Shown piece after piece: positions 18,352-27,806 of a stretch of DNA of 64,000 bases. The stretch lies in assembly GCF_005943945.1 (NCBI RefSeq), contig NZ_CP040710.1:3765501-3829500 (forward strand), given 5' to 3'. Below the pieces are notes generated by a model. That model ran no database searches. It had not been told where the DNA came from and saw nothing but the letters and a program-made list of their open reading frames with translations. The translations under genes were made by a program, and so were the position numbers. How positions within the stretch are numbered: position 1 is the stretch's first letter; each line of letters begins with the position of its first letter. Origin of the DNA: Aggregatimonas sangjinii. GTDB lineage: Bacteria > Bacteroidota > Bacteroidia > Flavobacteriales > Flavobacteriaceae.

Positions 18352-19317
18352 TTACTTTAGTGGTTTTCTTTTGATCATACCGCCTTTGATGTCCTTGACC
18401 ACGTTCATCATCACAAAAGCCTTTTTGTCGATTTTGTCCAATTCGGTGCTCAGCTTGGCGATCTCTAATCGGGTAAGTACGGTAAAGACGATTTCAACGG
18501 TGCCGCGATTATCCCGATACCCCCCTTTGCCTAAATAAATGGTGCAAGCCCGTCTCATTTTTTCGGTAATCATCTGTCTTACATCCTCGCTCTTCTCGGA
18601 AATAATAGTCACTCCTATATATTCCTCGACCCCATCTACCACATAATCGACTGTCTTGGCGGCGACCAGATACGTCAAGATAGCATAGAGCGCAACTTCA
18701 ACGGAAAGCAAATATGCCCCAATAGAGAAGATGATGATATTGATGAACAGCAGGATATCGCCAACAGTCAAATGCCATTTTCTACTCAGGTAAATGGCCA
18801 GTACTTCGGTACCATCAATAACCCCTCCGCCCCGCATGGTCATACCAATGCCCAAGCCTAGAAAAAATCCCCCAAAAAACGCGATAAGCAGCTTATCTTC
18901 GGTAATGGTCGGCAAATGCAAAAAATGAACGACTATAGCAAGCACCAAAATCGCACAAATACTCTTGATAGCGAATTTGGTACCAATTACCCTGGCCCCC
19001 AGAAAGACAAAGGGAACGTTTACGGCGATGAGGAAAACCCCAAGAGGAATGTCATAAAAGACCCGTAATAATAGTGAAAGCCCCGTAGCTCCGCCATCAA
19101 TAAAGCTATTCGGCAATAAAAACCCCCTTAAACCAAAGCCGGCGGCGAATATGCCGATGGCGATGAACAGTATTTCCCGTAAGGCATGTACCAATTCTAC
19201 TTGTCCGGCCCTTACTTCGGTAGCAATTTGCTTCTTTGAGATTTTTTCTTGCGAAACTTGGCCTTTTAGCTTGCTTTTAGCACGTTCGACCAGTAAATAT
19301 TGAAGTATAGGATTCAT
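18352..19317 (-). CDS. YitT-family membrane protein with DUF2179 domain
   Basis: A 321-residue membrane protein: about five membrane helices between residues 45 and 215 (IAIGIFAAGFGLRGFLLPNSF, GLSLLLRVFYDIPLGVFLIAV, ISLAILVLAIVVHFL-like and others) with the YitT signature GGGVIDGTEVLAIYLSRK, then a cytoplasmic DUF2179 domain (about 225-305, containing CTIYLGKGGYRDNRGTVEIVFTVLTRLE). The family is widespread and its transport substrate is not established. The N-terminal 40 residues are charged and helical. It ends 6 nt from the convergent threonine dehydrogenase gene and lies 59 nt downstream of the RimB-RimK fusion on the same strand. Confidence 0.85.
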   Translation of the reverse strand: MNPILQYLLVERAKSKLKGQVSQEKISKKQIATEVRAGQVELVHALREILFIAIGIFAAGFGLRGFLLPNSFIDGGATGLSLLLRVFYDIPLGVFLIAVNVPFVFLGARVIGTKFAIKSICAILVLAIVVHFLHLPTITEDKLLIAFFGGFFLGLGIGMTMRGGGVIDGTEVLAIYLSRKWHLTVGDILLFINIIIFSIGAYLLSVEVALYAILTYLVAAKTVDYVVDGVEEYIGVTIISEKSEDVRQMITEKMRRACTIYLGKGGYRDNRGTVEIVFTVLTRLEIAKLSTELDKIDKKAFVMMNVVKDIKGGMIKRKPLK

Positions 19318-19376
19318 GCCGTTAAAGTAGCGAAAAAAATCAGCTTCCCGCAGTTGAATACGGTGTGAAAGGTCGT

Positions 19377-20747
19377 TTAAATACTAAACTTCAATTTCTT
19401 CTCGATCGCTACGATCATCTCATTGGCAATATCCTTTCCAGTCGCATTTTCAATGCCTTCCAAACCGGGTGAGGAATTGACCTCTAACAACAACGGACCT
19501 TTGTTCGAACGGATGATATCCACACCGGCCACAGCGAGGTTCAGCACTTTGGCCGCCTTTACAGCCAATTTTTTCTCCTCTTGGGTAATTTTAATAATCG
19601 AAGCGGTACCCCCTTGGTGAATGTTCGCACGAAATTCACCTTTAGTGGCTTGGCGTTGCATCGAGGCCACTACCTTATTATTGATAACGAAACAGCGAAT
19701 GTCCTGACCGTTGGCCTCTTTGATAAATTCCTGGACCAAAATATTCGTATTGACACTCTTAAATGCGTTAATCACACTCTCGGCGGCCTTGTTGGTCTCG
19801 GCAAGCACCACACCCTTGCCCTGTGTACTTTCCAGCAATTTGATGATCAAAGGCGCTCCGTTCACCATTTTGATCAAGTCCTTGGTATCCATCGGTGATT
19901 TGGCAAAGCCGGTAATCGGGATGTGAATATCGTTTTTGGAAAACAGCTGCGATGCGAAGAGTTTGTCCCTTGACTGGGTAATCGCTTCCGCGGAATTTTG
20001 GCAATACACCCCAAGATTATCGAACTGACGGATCAAGGCACAGCCATAAAAGGTGACGGAAGGCTTGATCCTTGGGATGACCGCATCGAACTCCTTAAGG
20101 ATATTTCCACCGCGATACCGTATTTCCGGGGAGTGGGCATCCAGTTTCATATAGGCCAGCTCAACGTTCAGGAAAACGATTTCATGACCTCTCGCCATTG
20201 CGGCCTCAACAATGCGTTTGTTGCTATAAAGCTCCGGGTTGCTTGCCAACAAGGCGATTTTCAATCCAGTCTTTTCTTTGTAGAACGGTGCATATTTTCG
20301 ATACACATCGGCATCGGTAAAGGCCCGCTGCTGATAATACAAGGCCGGGTTCACGATATACCTTTCGTTTAGAGCCTCTCGACCCAGCAACATCCGAAAT
20401 TCCATGGTATCCCGATTGGCCAAGGTCAGCTCTATTTCAAAGGTTTCCTCTCCGATCGTTACGGGGGTTTTGACCACGAAGCGCTCCTCGGAAATACCGG
20501 AGGAGCTCTTTACCATACGACGATCTACAAGTCGCGCCTCACATTGAATAGCAATACTCCTATTCTCCTGAATGGGATTTACCTCGAACTTTACCCACTC
20601 CTGGGCGTCTTTGCTATAGGCTTTTATGTTGGTTGCTTGAATCGATGAGGTTTTTGCTCCGGAATCTACCCGCGCCTTGATGGCCGGAATGCCCAAATTC
20701 TCAAAAACACACCACTCTTCACTTCCTATTATTTTTAAATCGTTCAA
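19377..20747 (-). CDS. rimK: RimB-type protease domain fused to RimK-type ATP-grasp ligase
   Basis: A 456-residue fusion. Residues about 1-140 form the RimB/ATP-dependent zinc protease-like domain, which has an aspartic-protease-like fold: [11 protein letters not shown] carries the D-S-G-A motif, and [12 protein letters not shown] closes the domain. Residues about 160-456 are RimK: an N-terminal subdomain ([22 protein letters not shown]) and an ATP-grasp fold with [29 protein letters not shown] and the Mg-binding [15 protein letters not shown]. RimK adds glutamates to the C-terminus of ribosomal protein S6; RimB is a linked protease. In this window the two are one chain. A domain-order analogue is known in some bacteria, but this organism's targets are unknown. 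Confidence 0.85.
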   Translation of the reverse strand: MNDLKIIGSEEWCVFENLGIPAIKARVDSGAKTSSIQATNIKAYSKDAQEWVKFEVNPIQENRSIAIQCEARLVDRRMVKSSSGISEERFVVKTPVTIGEETFEIELTLANRDTMEFRMLLGREALNERYIVNPALYYQQRAFTDADVYRKYAPFYKEKTGLKIALLASNPELYSNKRIVEAAMARGHEIVFLNVELAYMKLDAHSPEIRYRGGNILKEFDAVIPRIKPSVTFYGCALIRQFDNLGVYCQNSAEAITQSRDKLFASQLFSKNDIHIPITGFAKSPMDTKDLIKMVNGAPLIIKLLESTQGKGVVLAETNKAAESVINAFKSVNTNILVQEFIKEANGQDIRCFVINNKVVASMQRQATKGEFRANIHQGGTASIIKITQEEKKLAVKAAKVLNLAVAGVDIIRSNKGPLLLEVNSSPGLEGIENATGKDIANEMIVAIEKKLKFSI

Positions 20748-20878
20748 TATATGTCGTATTTAATTTCATTTCCAAGAAAGGCACTATTGGTATATTCTAT
20801 CCGCTCCGAACAACCTTAAATGCGGTATGAAAAAATAGTGTATCTAACTAGAAAATACGGAATTAAGCAAAATTCAGC

Positions 20879-21205
20879 TTATTGGTCTTCGTCATCCCCA
20901 TCCACCATATCTTCAGGTTTGGGAGCAACGACAGCTTCAGGATCATCGTCATCGAAATCCTCATAATCGCTTTCATCATAATTTTCCATCGTATACTCCA
21001 ACTTCTCGCTGATTTTTACCAAATACTTGGTATCCTCGGTGAGTACTTCCACCGCCTCGATTCGGTCACCATGAGCATTGCGAAACGAAATGATATCGCG
21101 ATCATCGTACCCATCTGGGTAGCGCTCCACCGTAAGCTTTAGTACCTCTGGCGTCAACTTTTTAAAATCGACGATTACTCTTCTTAAATGCGCGTGCTTG
21201 TCCAT
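20879..21205 (-). CDS. Small acidic-tailed protein, conserved hypothetical
   Basis: A 108-residue soluble protein with a compact first part (LRRVIVDFKKLTPEVLKLTVERYPDGYDDRDIISFRN) and a strongly acidic unstructured tail (NYDESDYEDFDDDDPEAVV and EDMVDGDDEDQ). The pattern is typical of a short flavobacterial conserved protein of unknown role; no domain name can be given from the sequence. It lies alone between the RimK fusion (131-nt gap) and a divergent gene. The acidic tail may mimic nucleic acid or act as a solubility segment, which is inference. Confidence 0.65.
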   Translation of the reverse strand: MDKHAHLRRVIVDFKKLTPEVLKLTVERYPDGYDDRDIISFRNAHGDRIEAVEVLTEDTKYLVKISEKLEYTMENYDESDYEDFDDDDPEAVVAPKPEDMVDGDDEDQ

Positions 21206-21446
21206 AATTACATACTTAAAGAATGACTAAAAAATCTACCGTCTGGTGGCCGAGACCACGAAAAATACATCTGAAGAAAGCTGCCACGTTCTCAGAAACA
21301 AATGAAAAGAAAAAAACGGAGTTTTTAATAAAAAAATTCCGCCATAGCATAAAATTAGTTCGATTAGGTCTATTCATAAACCCATTTTTAAACTAAAGGA
21401 CTAATTTTTAGTATTTTAGATTTCCTATTGCAAACATATTTATACT

Positions 21447-22181
21447 ATGATGAAAACGAGAAATAAGCTACTGCCCCTAATTTTTCTGCTGACTTTTAGC
21501 CATACCGCTATTACGTATGCCCAAATTCCGTCAAATGTCTACTATTTTCAAGAGATAACCGATGGGAAAAGGGTGAAACACGAACTAAAAATCAACGAGA
21601 ATTACCTGATTCAAAACATTTATGAAACCAATCCGAACAAATTCGTTAAGACCATTGGTGGTTATTTTACCATTCAACAAGATACGCTTAAGGTAGATTT
21701 GGAATTCAATTCAAATTATGAGCAAGATTCCATTACGAAAGTAGCCTTCCCTTATACTTTTCATGGCGATAAACTTGTTCTTCACACAACACCACAACAG
21801 GAATATCTCGCTCCGGAAAATCTGGAACAGGAGCTTGACGGCCATTGGCTCTTCGCCACTAGAGGCCCTGATAACGGTCAAGAGCGAAGGGATGATACCA
21901 ATGCGCGAAAAACGCTAAAAGTGCTTCAGGACAACACTTTTCAATGGATTGCTTACCGTACTGAAACCATGAAGTTCTCCGGAACCGGTGGTGGGTATTT
22001 TTCGTCGGAGAATGGTGTCTACTCCGAAAAAATTCAATTCTTCTCAAGGGACGATTCCAGGGTCGGTGCCGAGTTGAAGTTCAATTATGAGTTGAAGGAT
22101 GGCGATTGGCACCATACCGGCAATAACAGCAAAGGAGAGCCGATGTATGAGATTTGGGCAAGAAGGGGGACTAAGCGGTAG
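21447..22181 (+). CDS. Exported hypothetical, lipocalin-like protein
   Basis: A 244-residue protein with a signal peptide (LLPLIFLLTFSHTAITYAQ) and two beta-rich halves: residues about 30-130 (GGYFTIQQDTLKVDLEFNS) and 140-244 (GHWLFATRGPD, TFQWIAYRTETMKFSGTGGGYF, WHHTGNNSKGEPMYEIW). The two halves look like related lipocalin or beta-barrel units, and the second has a clear strand periodicity. The function is unknown. Two ATGs in tandem (21447 and 21450) are equally possible starts. The stop codon falls inside a GTAGGCA tandem repeat. Confidence 0.65.
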   Translation: MMKTRNKLLPLIFLLTFSHTAITYAQIPSNVYYFQEITDGKRVKHELKINENYLIQNIYETNPNKFVKTIGGYFTIQQDTLKVDLEFNSNYEQDSITKVAFPYTFHGDKLVLHTTPQQEYLAPENLEQELDGHWLFATRGPDNGQERRDDTNARKTLKVLQDNTFQWIAYRTETMKFSGTGGGYFSSENGVYSEKIQFFSRDDSRVGAELKFNYELKDGDWHHTGNNSKGEPMYEIWARRGTKR

Positions 22182-22198
22182 GCAGTAGGCAGTAGGCA
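22178..22198. repeat. Short tandem repeat, three copies of GTAGGCA
   Basis: Three exact direct copies of a 7-mer; the upstream gene's stop codon lies in the first copy. Probably slippage-generated, and a candidate for strain-level variation. Confidence 0.7.
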
Positions 22199-22347
22199 AA
22201 ATTTTGAAATTATATCTCTCACTCTTTTAAACCCTTCTGAGACGGCCGGTTCTTAAGTTGGGATTGGAATTGAACTTGTAAAATGAAAAGGTGCTTTTAT
22301 GCTAGCACGGTATGGTTAAAAAAATTATTTTTGCCATCCATTTAAGC

Positions 22348-22419
22348 GGCCTCGTAGTTCAATGGATAGAATAGAAGTTTCCTAAACTTTAGATGCAAGT
22401 TCGATTCTTGCCGAGGCTA
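22348..22419 (+). tRNA. tRNA-Arg (anticodon CCT)
   Basis: A 72-nt cloverleaf: 7-bp acceptor (GGCCTCG with CGAGGCT), D stem GTTC/GAAT with an 8-nt loop, anticodon stem GAAGT/ACTTT with loop TTCCTAA giving anticodon CCT, 4-nt variable loop, T stem GCAAG/CTTGC with loop TTCGATT, and discriminator A. No CCA is encoded (CTA follows), so CCA must be added enzymatically. It reads AGG codons. I see no integrase next to it, so no island uses it here. Confidence 0.92.
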
Positions 22420-22505
22420 CTATAGTTTTGATTTCAGGAAAATTCCTTTGAAAACCAAAATACGATTATTGGGATGATAGCCCACCGTAAAAGGAAGCCC
22501 CGATG

Positions 22506-23090
22506 TTAGTCTACCACCTCGACCACCATCTCAACCTCAACGGCCATATTACCGGGCAAAGAGCCCATACCTACGGCAGCGCGGGCATGTTTGCCCCTAT
22601 CCCCAAAAACTTGTACCATCAAGTCGGAATAACCGTTTATCACCTTTGAATGATCGGTAAATTCAGGTACAGCGTTCACCATACCCTTTACCTTTACGAT
22701 TCTTTTTATCCTGTTCAGATTCCCCAATTCAGCCTTTAAAACAGCCAGTTGGTTAATTGCTGCCCAGCGGGCCGCTTCATACCCCTCTTCCAGGGTCAAG
22801 TCAGCACCTAATTTGCCCACAACATTTTCACCATCATCCTTTTTGGGGCCTTTGCCCGCCAAAAAAAGGAGATCGCCAGTGCGTACCGCATGTACGTAAC
22901 TTGCCACAGGTATTCCAGGTTCTTTCAATACGATACCAAGAGTGTCGAGCACTGCTTGGGGATCATAGCCTTCATCGATCTGAACAATGGCGGTTTCTAC
23001 CACCTGCGTCTCGACGGACATTTTTTTCTCGGTTAGGCCTTCGCAGGAAATACTTGCGACAATCAATACAGCGTACAATATATTTTTCAT
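22506..23090 (-). CDS. Exported RidA/YjgF-family lipoprotein-like protein
   Basis: A 194-residue protein whose C-terminal 130 residues match the RidA (YjgF/UK114) fold: PVASYVHAVRTGDLLFLAGKGPK, GYEAARWAAINQLAVLKAELGNLNRIKRIVKVKGMVN and the end GKHARAAVGMGSLPGNMAVEVEMVVEVV, which contains the conserved Arg near the active site. Cytosolic RidA deaminates reactive enamines; here the chain begins with a leader ending ASISC (Cys16), suggesting a lipoprotein outside the cytoplasm. The longer frame from 23120 is rejected because it moves the leader inward. A substrate cannot be proposed. Confidence 0.8.
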   Translation of the reverse strand: MKNILYAVLIVASISCEGLTEKKMSVETQVVETAIVQIDEGYDPQAVLDTLGIVLKEPGIPVASYVHAVRTGDLLFLAGKGPKKDDGENVVGKLGADLTLEEGYEAARWAAINQLAVLKAELGNLNRIKRIVKVKGMVNAVPEFTDHSKVINGYSDLMVQVFGDRGKHARAAVGMGSLPGNMAVEVEMVVEVVD

Positions 23091-23196
23091 GGTCATTGTT
23101 TGAGATATATCTTTACACATTTAAAACTAAAAAACCCAAGGCCTTTTTCCCATGGCGGCCTTAGGCTTTCGATACAATTAGGAGAGATATAAACGC

Positions 23197-25914
23197 CTAT
23201 TCCTTTTTAAAATCCCCGGCGTTTACAACAGTCCACTTTTCATAAGGCTGTACATACTTTTTGATAGCAGCATTCACATCGGCAACGGTAAGCTTGCTTA
23301 CCTTTTCTTCAAGTTCTTTTTGAAAATCCATATCGCGATCATAGAAAATATTGTTGTTGATCAAGCTAGACAGTTCGTTGTCCTTGGCCCTCGATACGCT
23401 TTGGGCCTGAATCCATCCGTTTACGGCATTCTTCAACTCCTCTTCGGTGATACCGTCCTTGATGAATCTTGCAATCTCTTCTTTAAAACCCAACTGTACT
23501 TTGTCGTAATTGGCGGGCGCATAGATCGCATACAAATACATGCCCGAATTGGCATCTTCTTTATTGCCATCGGCCTGAAAACCCGCTCCGGCACCGTAGC
23601 TTACCCCATCTTTTTGACGTAGACGATCAGCTATTCGGGAATTAAGAAAGCCTCCCCCTAAAATAGTTGCTGCGATGTTCATAGCCGGATAGTCATCGCT
23701 GTATTCGCTCATTTCAACTCCTAAGGCACCAAATGTCATAGCATTTTGCTTGTCCGGCGTGATAACGTCCTCGTTCACGGCCTTATTCGCCTTATACGGA
23801 TTCGCGATTTGTTCATAGGCCATGTTACTATCGAAGTTCCCGAACTCCTTTTCGATGAAGGCGCCTACAGCCTCGGCATCAACATTCCCGATACCGACCA
23901 AAATCGATTTTCCTAGTCCGTAAAACTCATTGTAGAATTTTTTGATGTCGTCGATGGTGAGCGCTTTTATGGCAGCCACGCGCTCTTCAATGCCCATAGT
24001 GTAATTGGGATGCCCTTTAGGATATGTATTGTTGATCAGTCGTACCTTATTCGAGGCAATGAACTGTGGCTCGTTCTTGTAACTTTCGATTTGTGCCAAC
24101 TCCTCTGTTTTCAATTTCTCTAATTCGGCCGCATCAAAAGCGGGATTTTTCAGCATATGTGCCATCAACTCCAAGGTTGGCATCAAGTCCTCCTCCTTCG
24201 TACTGATGTTTGCATAGATATTGCCGTTGCCCCCCCTAAAGTTGATCGAGCTTTTTAGTTTTGCCAATTCATCCTCTATTTCCTGACGTGTTTTTTCAGT
24301 GGTTCCCTTGTTCAACATATTGGCCGTAAAAGACGGGACGACGCCTTTGTTCATCAAGCTATTTACATCGCCGTTACGGCCGCTAAAACTTAAGGTGACG
24401 GTATTGCCACGGTTATTTTTTTCGATAAAACCATAATCGACCCCATTGGCCAGTTGGCCGGTTTTAAGTCTTTCCTGAATGGCATCGTGCGCCACGTCGA
24501 AAGCCTCGCCGGTACCCATACCTTCCTTTCCTTTATAGTCTGCGACCAATTTGTCCAAATCTTGGGTATGGCCAATTTCTACGCGCACAGGTGTTTTGGT
24601 AGGATAAAATCTACCCATCGTACGGTTGGTAGGAATCAAGTATTTCGTCATGGCCGCGTTTACATCTTCCAAAGACATTTCCTCGACGCGATCTCTGTAG
24701 ATAAAGGCCAATCGCCAATCGCCTGCTCCGATAAACTCACTCATGTAGGTTCCTAAGTAAGCCGAGTTACGGCTTATTTGATCGATTCGTTTCGCAATAT
24801 TCGATTTGGCCCTGTCCAATTCCTCTTGTGTAATCGGGTTGTCTTTTAGCGCATCCAATGTTTCTCGAAGGGTCTTATTTACCTCATCGGCGTCTTTTTC
24901 GGAAGGTACATCCACATTGATATAGAGAAAGCCAGGTTCTTTAGTAAATGGGGAAAAAGACCATAATGATGACGCCTTTTTACTTTCTACCAAAGCCTTG
25001 TACAAACGTCCTGAGGGCTCATCGGTTAATACATTTTCAACTATGGCCATGGCAGCATAATCAACATCCGATCCTGCCGGGGTGTGGTACAATGCCGAAA
25101 CCAATTGCAAATCGCCCGTTCGGCTTACACTAACGGTTTTTTCACCATCCTGGGCTGGTTCTTCGGTATAGGATTGGCGTATTGGGGTCGCAGGTTTTTC
25201 CAATTTTCCGAACTTTTCCTCGATCAATTTCATGGTTTTCTCCGGGTCAAATTTTCCCGTTACCATCAAAACGGCATTATCGGGTCGATAGAAGGCTTTG
25301 TAGAAAGCCTTTAAATTCTCGATGGGCACACGCTCGATGTCGGAACGGTTACCAATGGTTGATTTACCGTAGTTATGCCATAAGTAAGCAGCGTCTATCG
25401 TCTTTTCCATAAGTACACCGGTGGGATCGTTCTCCCCACTTTCGAACTCATTGCGCACCACACTAAATTCGGAGTCCAAATCCTTTTTTGCGATAAAGGA
25501 GTTCACCATTCGATCTGCTTCCAAATCCAATGCCCATTCCAGGTTCTCGTCCGTCGCATTAAAGGTTTCGAAATAATTGGTGCGGTCGTACCATGTAGTA
25601 CCATTGGGCCTTGCACCATGGGAACTTAACTCTTTAGGAATGTCCGGATGATTCGGGGTACCCTTGAACACCATGTGCTCTAAAAGGTGGGCCATGCCTT
25701 TCTCGCCATATCCTTCATGTCGTGAACCTACCAAATAGGTAATATTGACCGTGATGGTTTGCGCGGAGTTGTCAGGGAAGAGCAATACTTTGAGACCGTT
25801 GTCCATTTGGTATTCGGTAATCCCTTCTACAGAGGCGGTTTTGGTCATTTGACCCAGAAGCACGCCATTAAACACTAAGGCCGCGAGGCAGCTGAGTAAA
25901 AAATTTGATTTCAT
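23197..25914 (-). CDS. Exported M16-family zinc peptidase (pitrilysin type)
   Basis: A 905-residue protein with a signal peptide (LLSCLAALVFNGVLLG) and two M16 halves. The first carries the inverted zinc motif HLLEH (residues 76-80) and a downstream Glu in the segment SEFSVVRNEFESGEN. The second half (about 470-890) contains the usual C-terminal-domain words (ATILGGGFLNSRIADRLRQKDGVSYGAGA) and lacks the zinc motif, as in active/inactive paired M16 proteins. It probably degrades peptides in the periplasm. It is 70 nt downstream of the GNAT gene on the same strand. Confidence 0.92.
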   Translation of the reverse strand: MKSNFLLSCLAALVFNGVLLGQMTKTASVEGITEYQMDNGLKVLLFPDNSAQTITVNITYLVGSRHEGYGEKGMAHLLEHMVFKGTPNHPDIPKELSSHGARPNGTTWYDRTNYFETFNATDENLEWALDLEADRMVNSFIAKKDLDSEFSVVRNEFESGENDPTGVLMEKTIDAAYLWHNYGKSTIGNRSDIERVPIENLKAFYKAFYRPDNAVLMVTGKFDPEKTMKLIEEKFGKLEKPATPIRQSYTEEPAQDGEKTVSVSRTGDLQLVSALYHTPAGSDVDYAAMAIVENVLTDEPSGRLYKALVESKKASSLWSFSPFTKEPGFLYINVDVPSEKDADEVNKTLRETLDALKDNPITQEELDRAKSNIAKRIDQISRNSAYLGTYMSEFIGAGDWRLAFIYRDRVEEMSLEDVNAAMTKYLIPTNRTMGRFYPTKTPVRVEIGHTQDLDKLVADYKGKEGMGTGEAFDVAHDAIQERLKTGQLANGVDYGFIEKNNRGNTVTLSFSGRNGDVNSLMNKGVVPSFTANMLNKGTTEKTRQEIEDELAKLKSSINFRGGNGNIYANISTKEEDLMPTLELMAHMLKNPAFDAAELEKLKTEELAQIESYKNEPQFIASNKVRLINNTYPKGHPNYTMGIEERVAAIKALTIDDIKKFYNEFYGLGKSILVGIGNVDAEAVGAFIEKEFGNFDSNMAYEQIANPYKANKAVNEDVITPDKQNAMTFGALGVEMSEYSDDYPAMNIAATILGGGFLNSRIADRLRQKDGVSYGAGAGFQADGNKEDANSGMYLYAIYAPANYDKVQLGFKEEIARFIKDGITEEELKNAVNGWIQAQSVSRAKDNELSSLINNNIFYDRDMDFQKELEEKVSKLTVADVNAAIKKYVQPYEKWTVVNAGDFKKE

Positions 25915-25984
25915 ATCGTGTTGGATTTTTGGAATGGTTCCAATATTACGAAAAATGATTCTTAAAATAAGGTTAAAAGTATCT

Positions 25985-26536
25985 TTAACGCCCGGAAGCC
26001 TCCGGGTCGGTATACCGCTCGTACAATTCCATATCCAAGGCGATTCCGTCAGGCGCTGTATAAGATTTTACTAATTTTTTCTGCCATTGAAACCCACATT
26101 TTTCCGCCACCCTTATGCTGCCGATGTTCGTTTTGTGTGTAATGATCTGAAGTGTTCGCAACCGCAATTCGGAAAAGGCATATTTGGTAATTGTCTCAAC
26201 CGTCCGTGTTACCCAACCAAGGCCTTCAAACTTTTGTCCAATGCAATACGCAAGTTCACCAACACCCCTTTTCCAATCCAACTCCTTCAAAATAATGAGT
26301 CCGGCTATTTTTGTTGTTTTTTTATCTCGAATCGTCCATGTGAACTCGGTTCGTTCGGTATTTTGTTTCTTTTTTCGTTGGATGTATTCCTCCGAGGCGG
26401 CCGGGGTCAAGTTTTGTGCAAGCGTGTAGGGAAAGAATCGTTGAAATCGAGATCGGTTTTCAACCATCATTTTTGATAGCGACGGTGCATCTGAGAGTTG
26501 CAAAACGTCAATTGTGAAATATTCACCGGAAATCAT
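25985..26536 (-). CDS. GNAT-family acetyltransferase (RimJ/RimL type)
   Basis: A 183-residue GNAT protein of the RimJ/RimL group: a first strand (YFTIDVLQLSDAPSL), the central GVGELAYCIGQKFEGLGWVTRTVE acetyl-CoA region, and LRTLQIITHKTNIGSIRVAEKCGFQWQ near the end. It transfers an acetyl group to a protein N-terminus or small molecule; the substrate is unknown. Start choice: a frame runs to an ATG at 26569, but the ATG at 26536 has TAAGGAC about 9 nt before it, a rare Shine-Dalgarno-like site here. It follows hemE, and its adjacency to the haem genes may be conserved in related genomes. Confidence 0.82.
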   Translation of the reverse strand: MISGEYFTIDVLQLSDAPSLSKMMVENRSRFQRFFPYTLAQNLTPAASEEYIQRKKKQNTERTEFTWTIRDKKTTKIAGLIILKELDWKRGVGELAYCIGQKFEGLGWVTRTVETITKYAFSELRLRTLQIITHKTNIGSIRVAEKCGFQWQKKLVKSYTAPDGIALDMELYERYTDPEASGR

Positions 26537-26677
26537 ATTTAATTCGTCCTTACCATCGGGATAAGCCATATGATTAGTTGTGGTATTTGGATTTTAAAAT
26601 GAATACCACTTCCATTTAAAACCGAATGACAACTACCCTCATTCCGAAAAATTTTTCTTGAATTAATGTTTTTAATC

Positions 26678-27706
26678 TTAAACCGTATACTCCTTCACCG
26701 CATCAACAAAGGCCCTGGCGTTGTCAACAGGGATATTCGGCAATATGCCGTGTCCTAAATTTACGATGTATTTATCCTTTCCGAACGCATTGATCATTTC
26801 GGTCACCATTCTTTTAATCTCGGCAGGTCGCGACAACAGTCGCGAGGGATCGAAATTTCCTTGTAAGGTAATATTGCCTCCGCTAAGATATCTAGCATTT
26901 CTAGCGGAACACGTCCAATCCACCCCCAAAGCGGCGGCGCCGGATTTCGCCATGTCGCCCAAAGCGAACCAACAGCCTTTTCCGAAAACGATGACCGGAG
27001 CTTCATCCTTTAGCGCAGCTACGATCTGTTGTATGTATTGGAAAGAAAATTCCTGATAGTCGACAGGGGAAAGCATCCCGCCCCACGAATCAAAAACCTG
27101 CACCGCATTTACCCCGGCCGCCACCTTTGCTTGCAAATAGGCAATCGTGGTATCGGTGATTTTTTGTAATAATTGGTGGGCCGCACTTGGATTCGTAAAA
27201 CAGAATTCCTTCGCCTTATCGAAATTTTTGCTTCCTTGACCCTGTACGCAATAGCATAAAATCGTCCATGGGGAACCAGCGAAACCGATCAACGGAATCT
27301 CATCGTTCAGCTTTTCCTTGGTCACTTGAATAGCCTGCATCACATAATTCAGTTCCTGATGTACATCGGGAATGACCACTTCGTCGACCGCCGCCTGCGT
27401 ACGCACGGGATTGGGCAGGTACGGACCAAAATCCGGTTTCATCTGCACTTCGATGTTCATGGCTTGCGGTATCACCAAAATATCGGAAAATAGGATTGCG
27501 GCATCCATCCCATACCTGCGAATGGGCTGTACCGTAATCTCCGAGGCCAATTCGGGTGTCTGGCAACGGGTAAAGAAATCATACTTCTTCTTGATTTCCA
27601 TAAACTCGGGCAAATAGCGGCCTGCTTGACGCATCATCCAAACGGGAGGTCGGTCTACAGTTTCACCTTTTAAGGCTCGAAGGAATAGGTCGTTTTTCAA
27701 TTTCAT
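26678..27706 (-). CDS. hemE: Uroporphyrinogen decarboxylase (HemE)
   Basis: A 342-residue enzyme converting uroporphyrinogen III to coproporphyrinogen III. The N-terminal signature [17 protein letters not shown] is intact, with Arg residues that bind the acetate side chains, and the catalytic Asp region [10 protein letters not shown] follows. The second family signature lies around [20 protein letters not shown]. Length is normal for the family. It is 100 nt downstream of the hemCD fusion on the same strand and probably belongs to the same haem operon. Confidence 0.95.
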   Translation of the reverse strand: MKLKNDLFLRALKGETVDRPPVWMMRQAGRYLPEFMEIKKKYDFFTRCQTPELASEITVQPIRRYGMDAAILFSDILVIPQAMNIEVQMKPDFGPYLPNPVRTQAAVDEVVIPDVHQELNYVMQAIQVTKEKLNDEIPLIGFAGSPWTILCYCVQGQGSKNFDKAKEFCFTNPSAAHQLLQKITDTTIAYLQAKVAAGVNAVQVFDSWGGMLSPVDYQEFSFQYIQQIVAALKDEAPVIVFGKGCWFALGDMAKSGAAALGVDWTCSARNARYLSGGNITLQGNFDPSRLLSRPAEIKRMVTEMINAFGKDKYIVNLGHGILPNIPVDNARAFVDAVKEYTV

Positions 27707-27806
27707 CTCGTTTCTTCTTTGTCAGTCAGAACGCTTTCAAGACTTGATAGCAATGGCTATCATATTCCATCCGCTTCGACTCGGCCCGACGTGACATTAA
27801 TCTCAA

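Noticed and set aside
22348-22419. tRNA gene as an attachment site for a mobile island
   Set aside because: No integrase, no direct repeat of its 3' end and no foreign-looking genes next to it.
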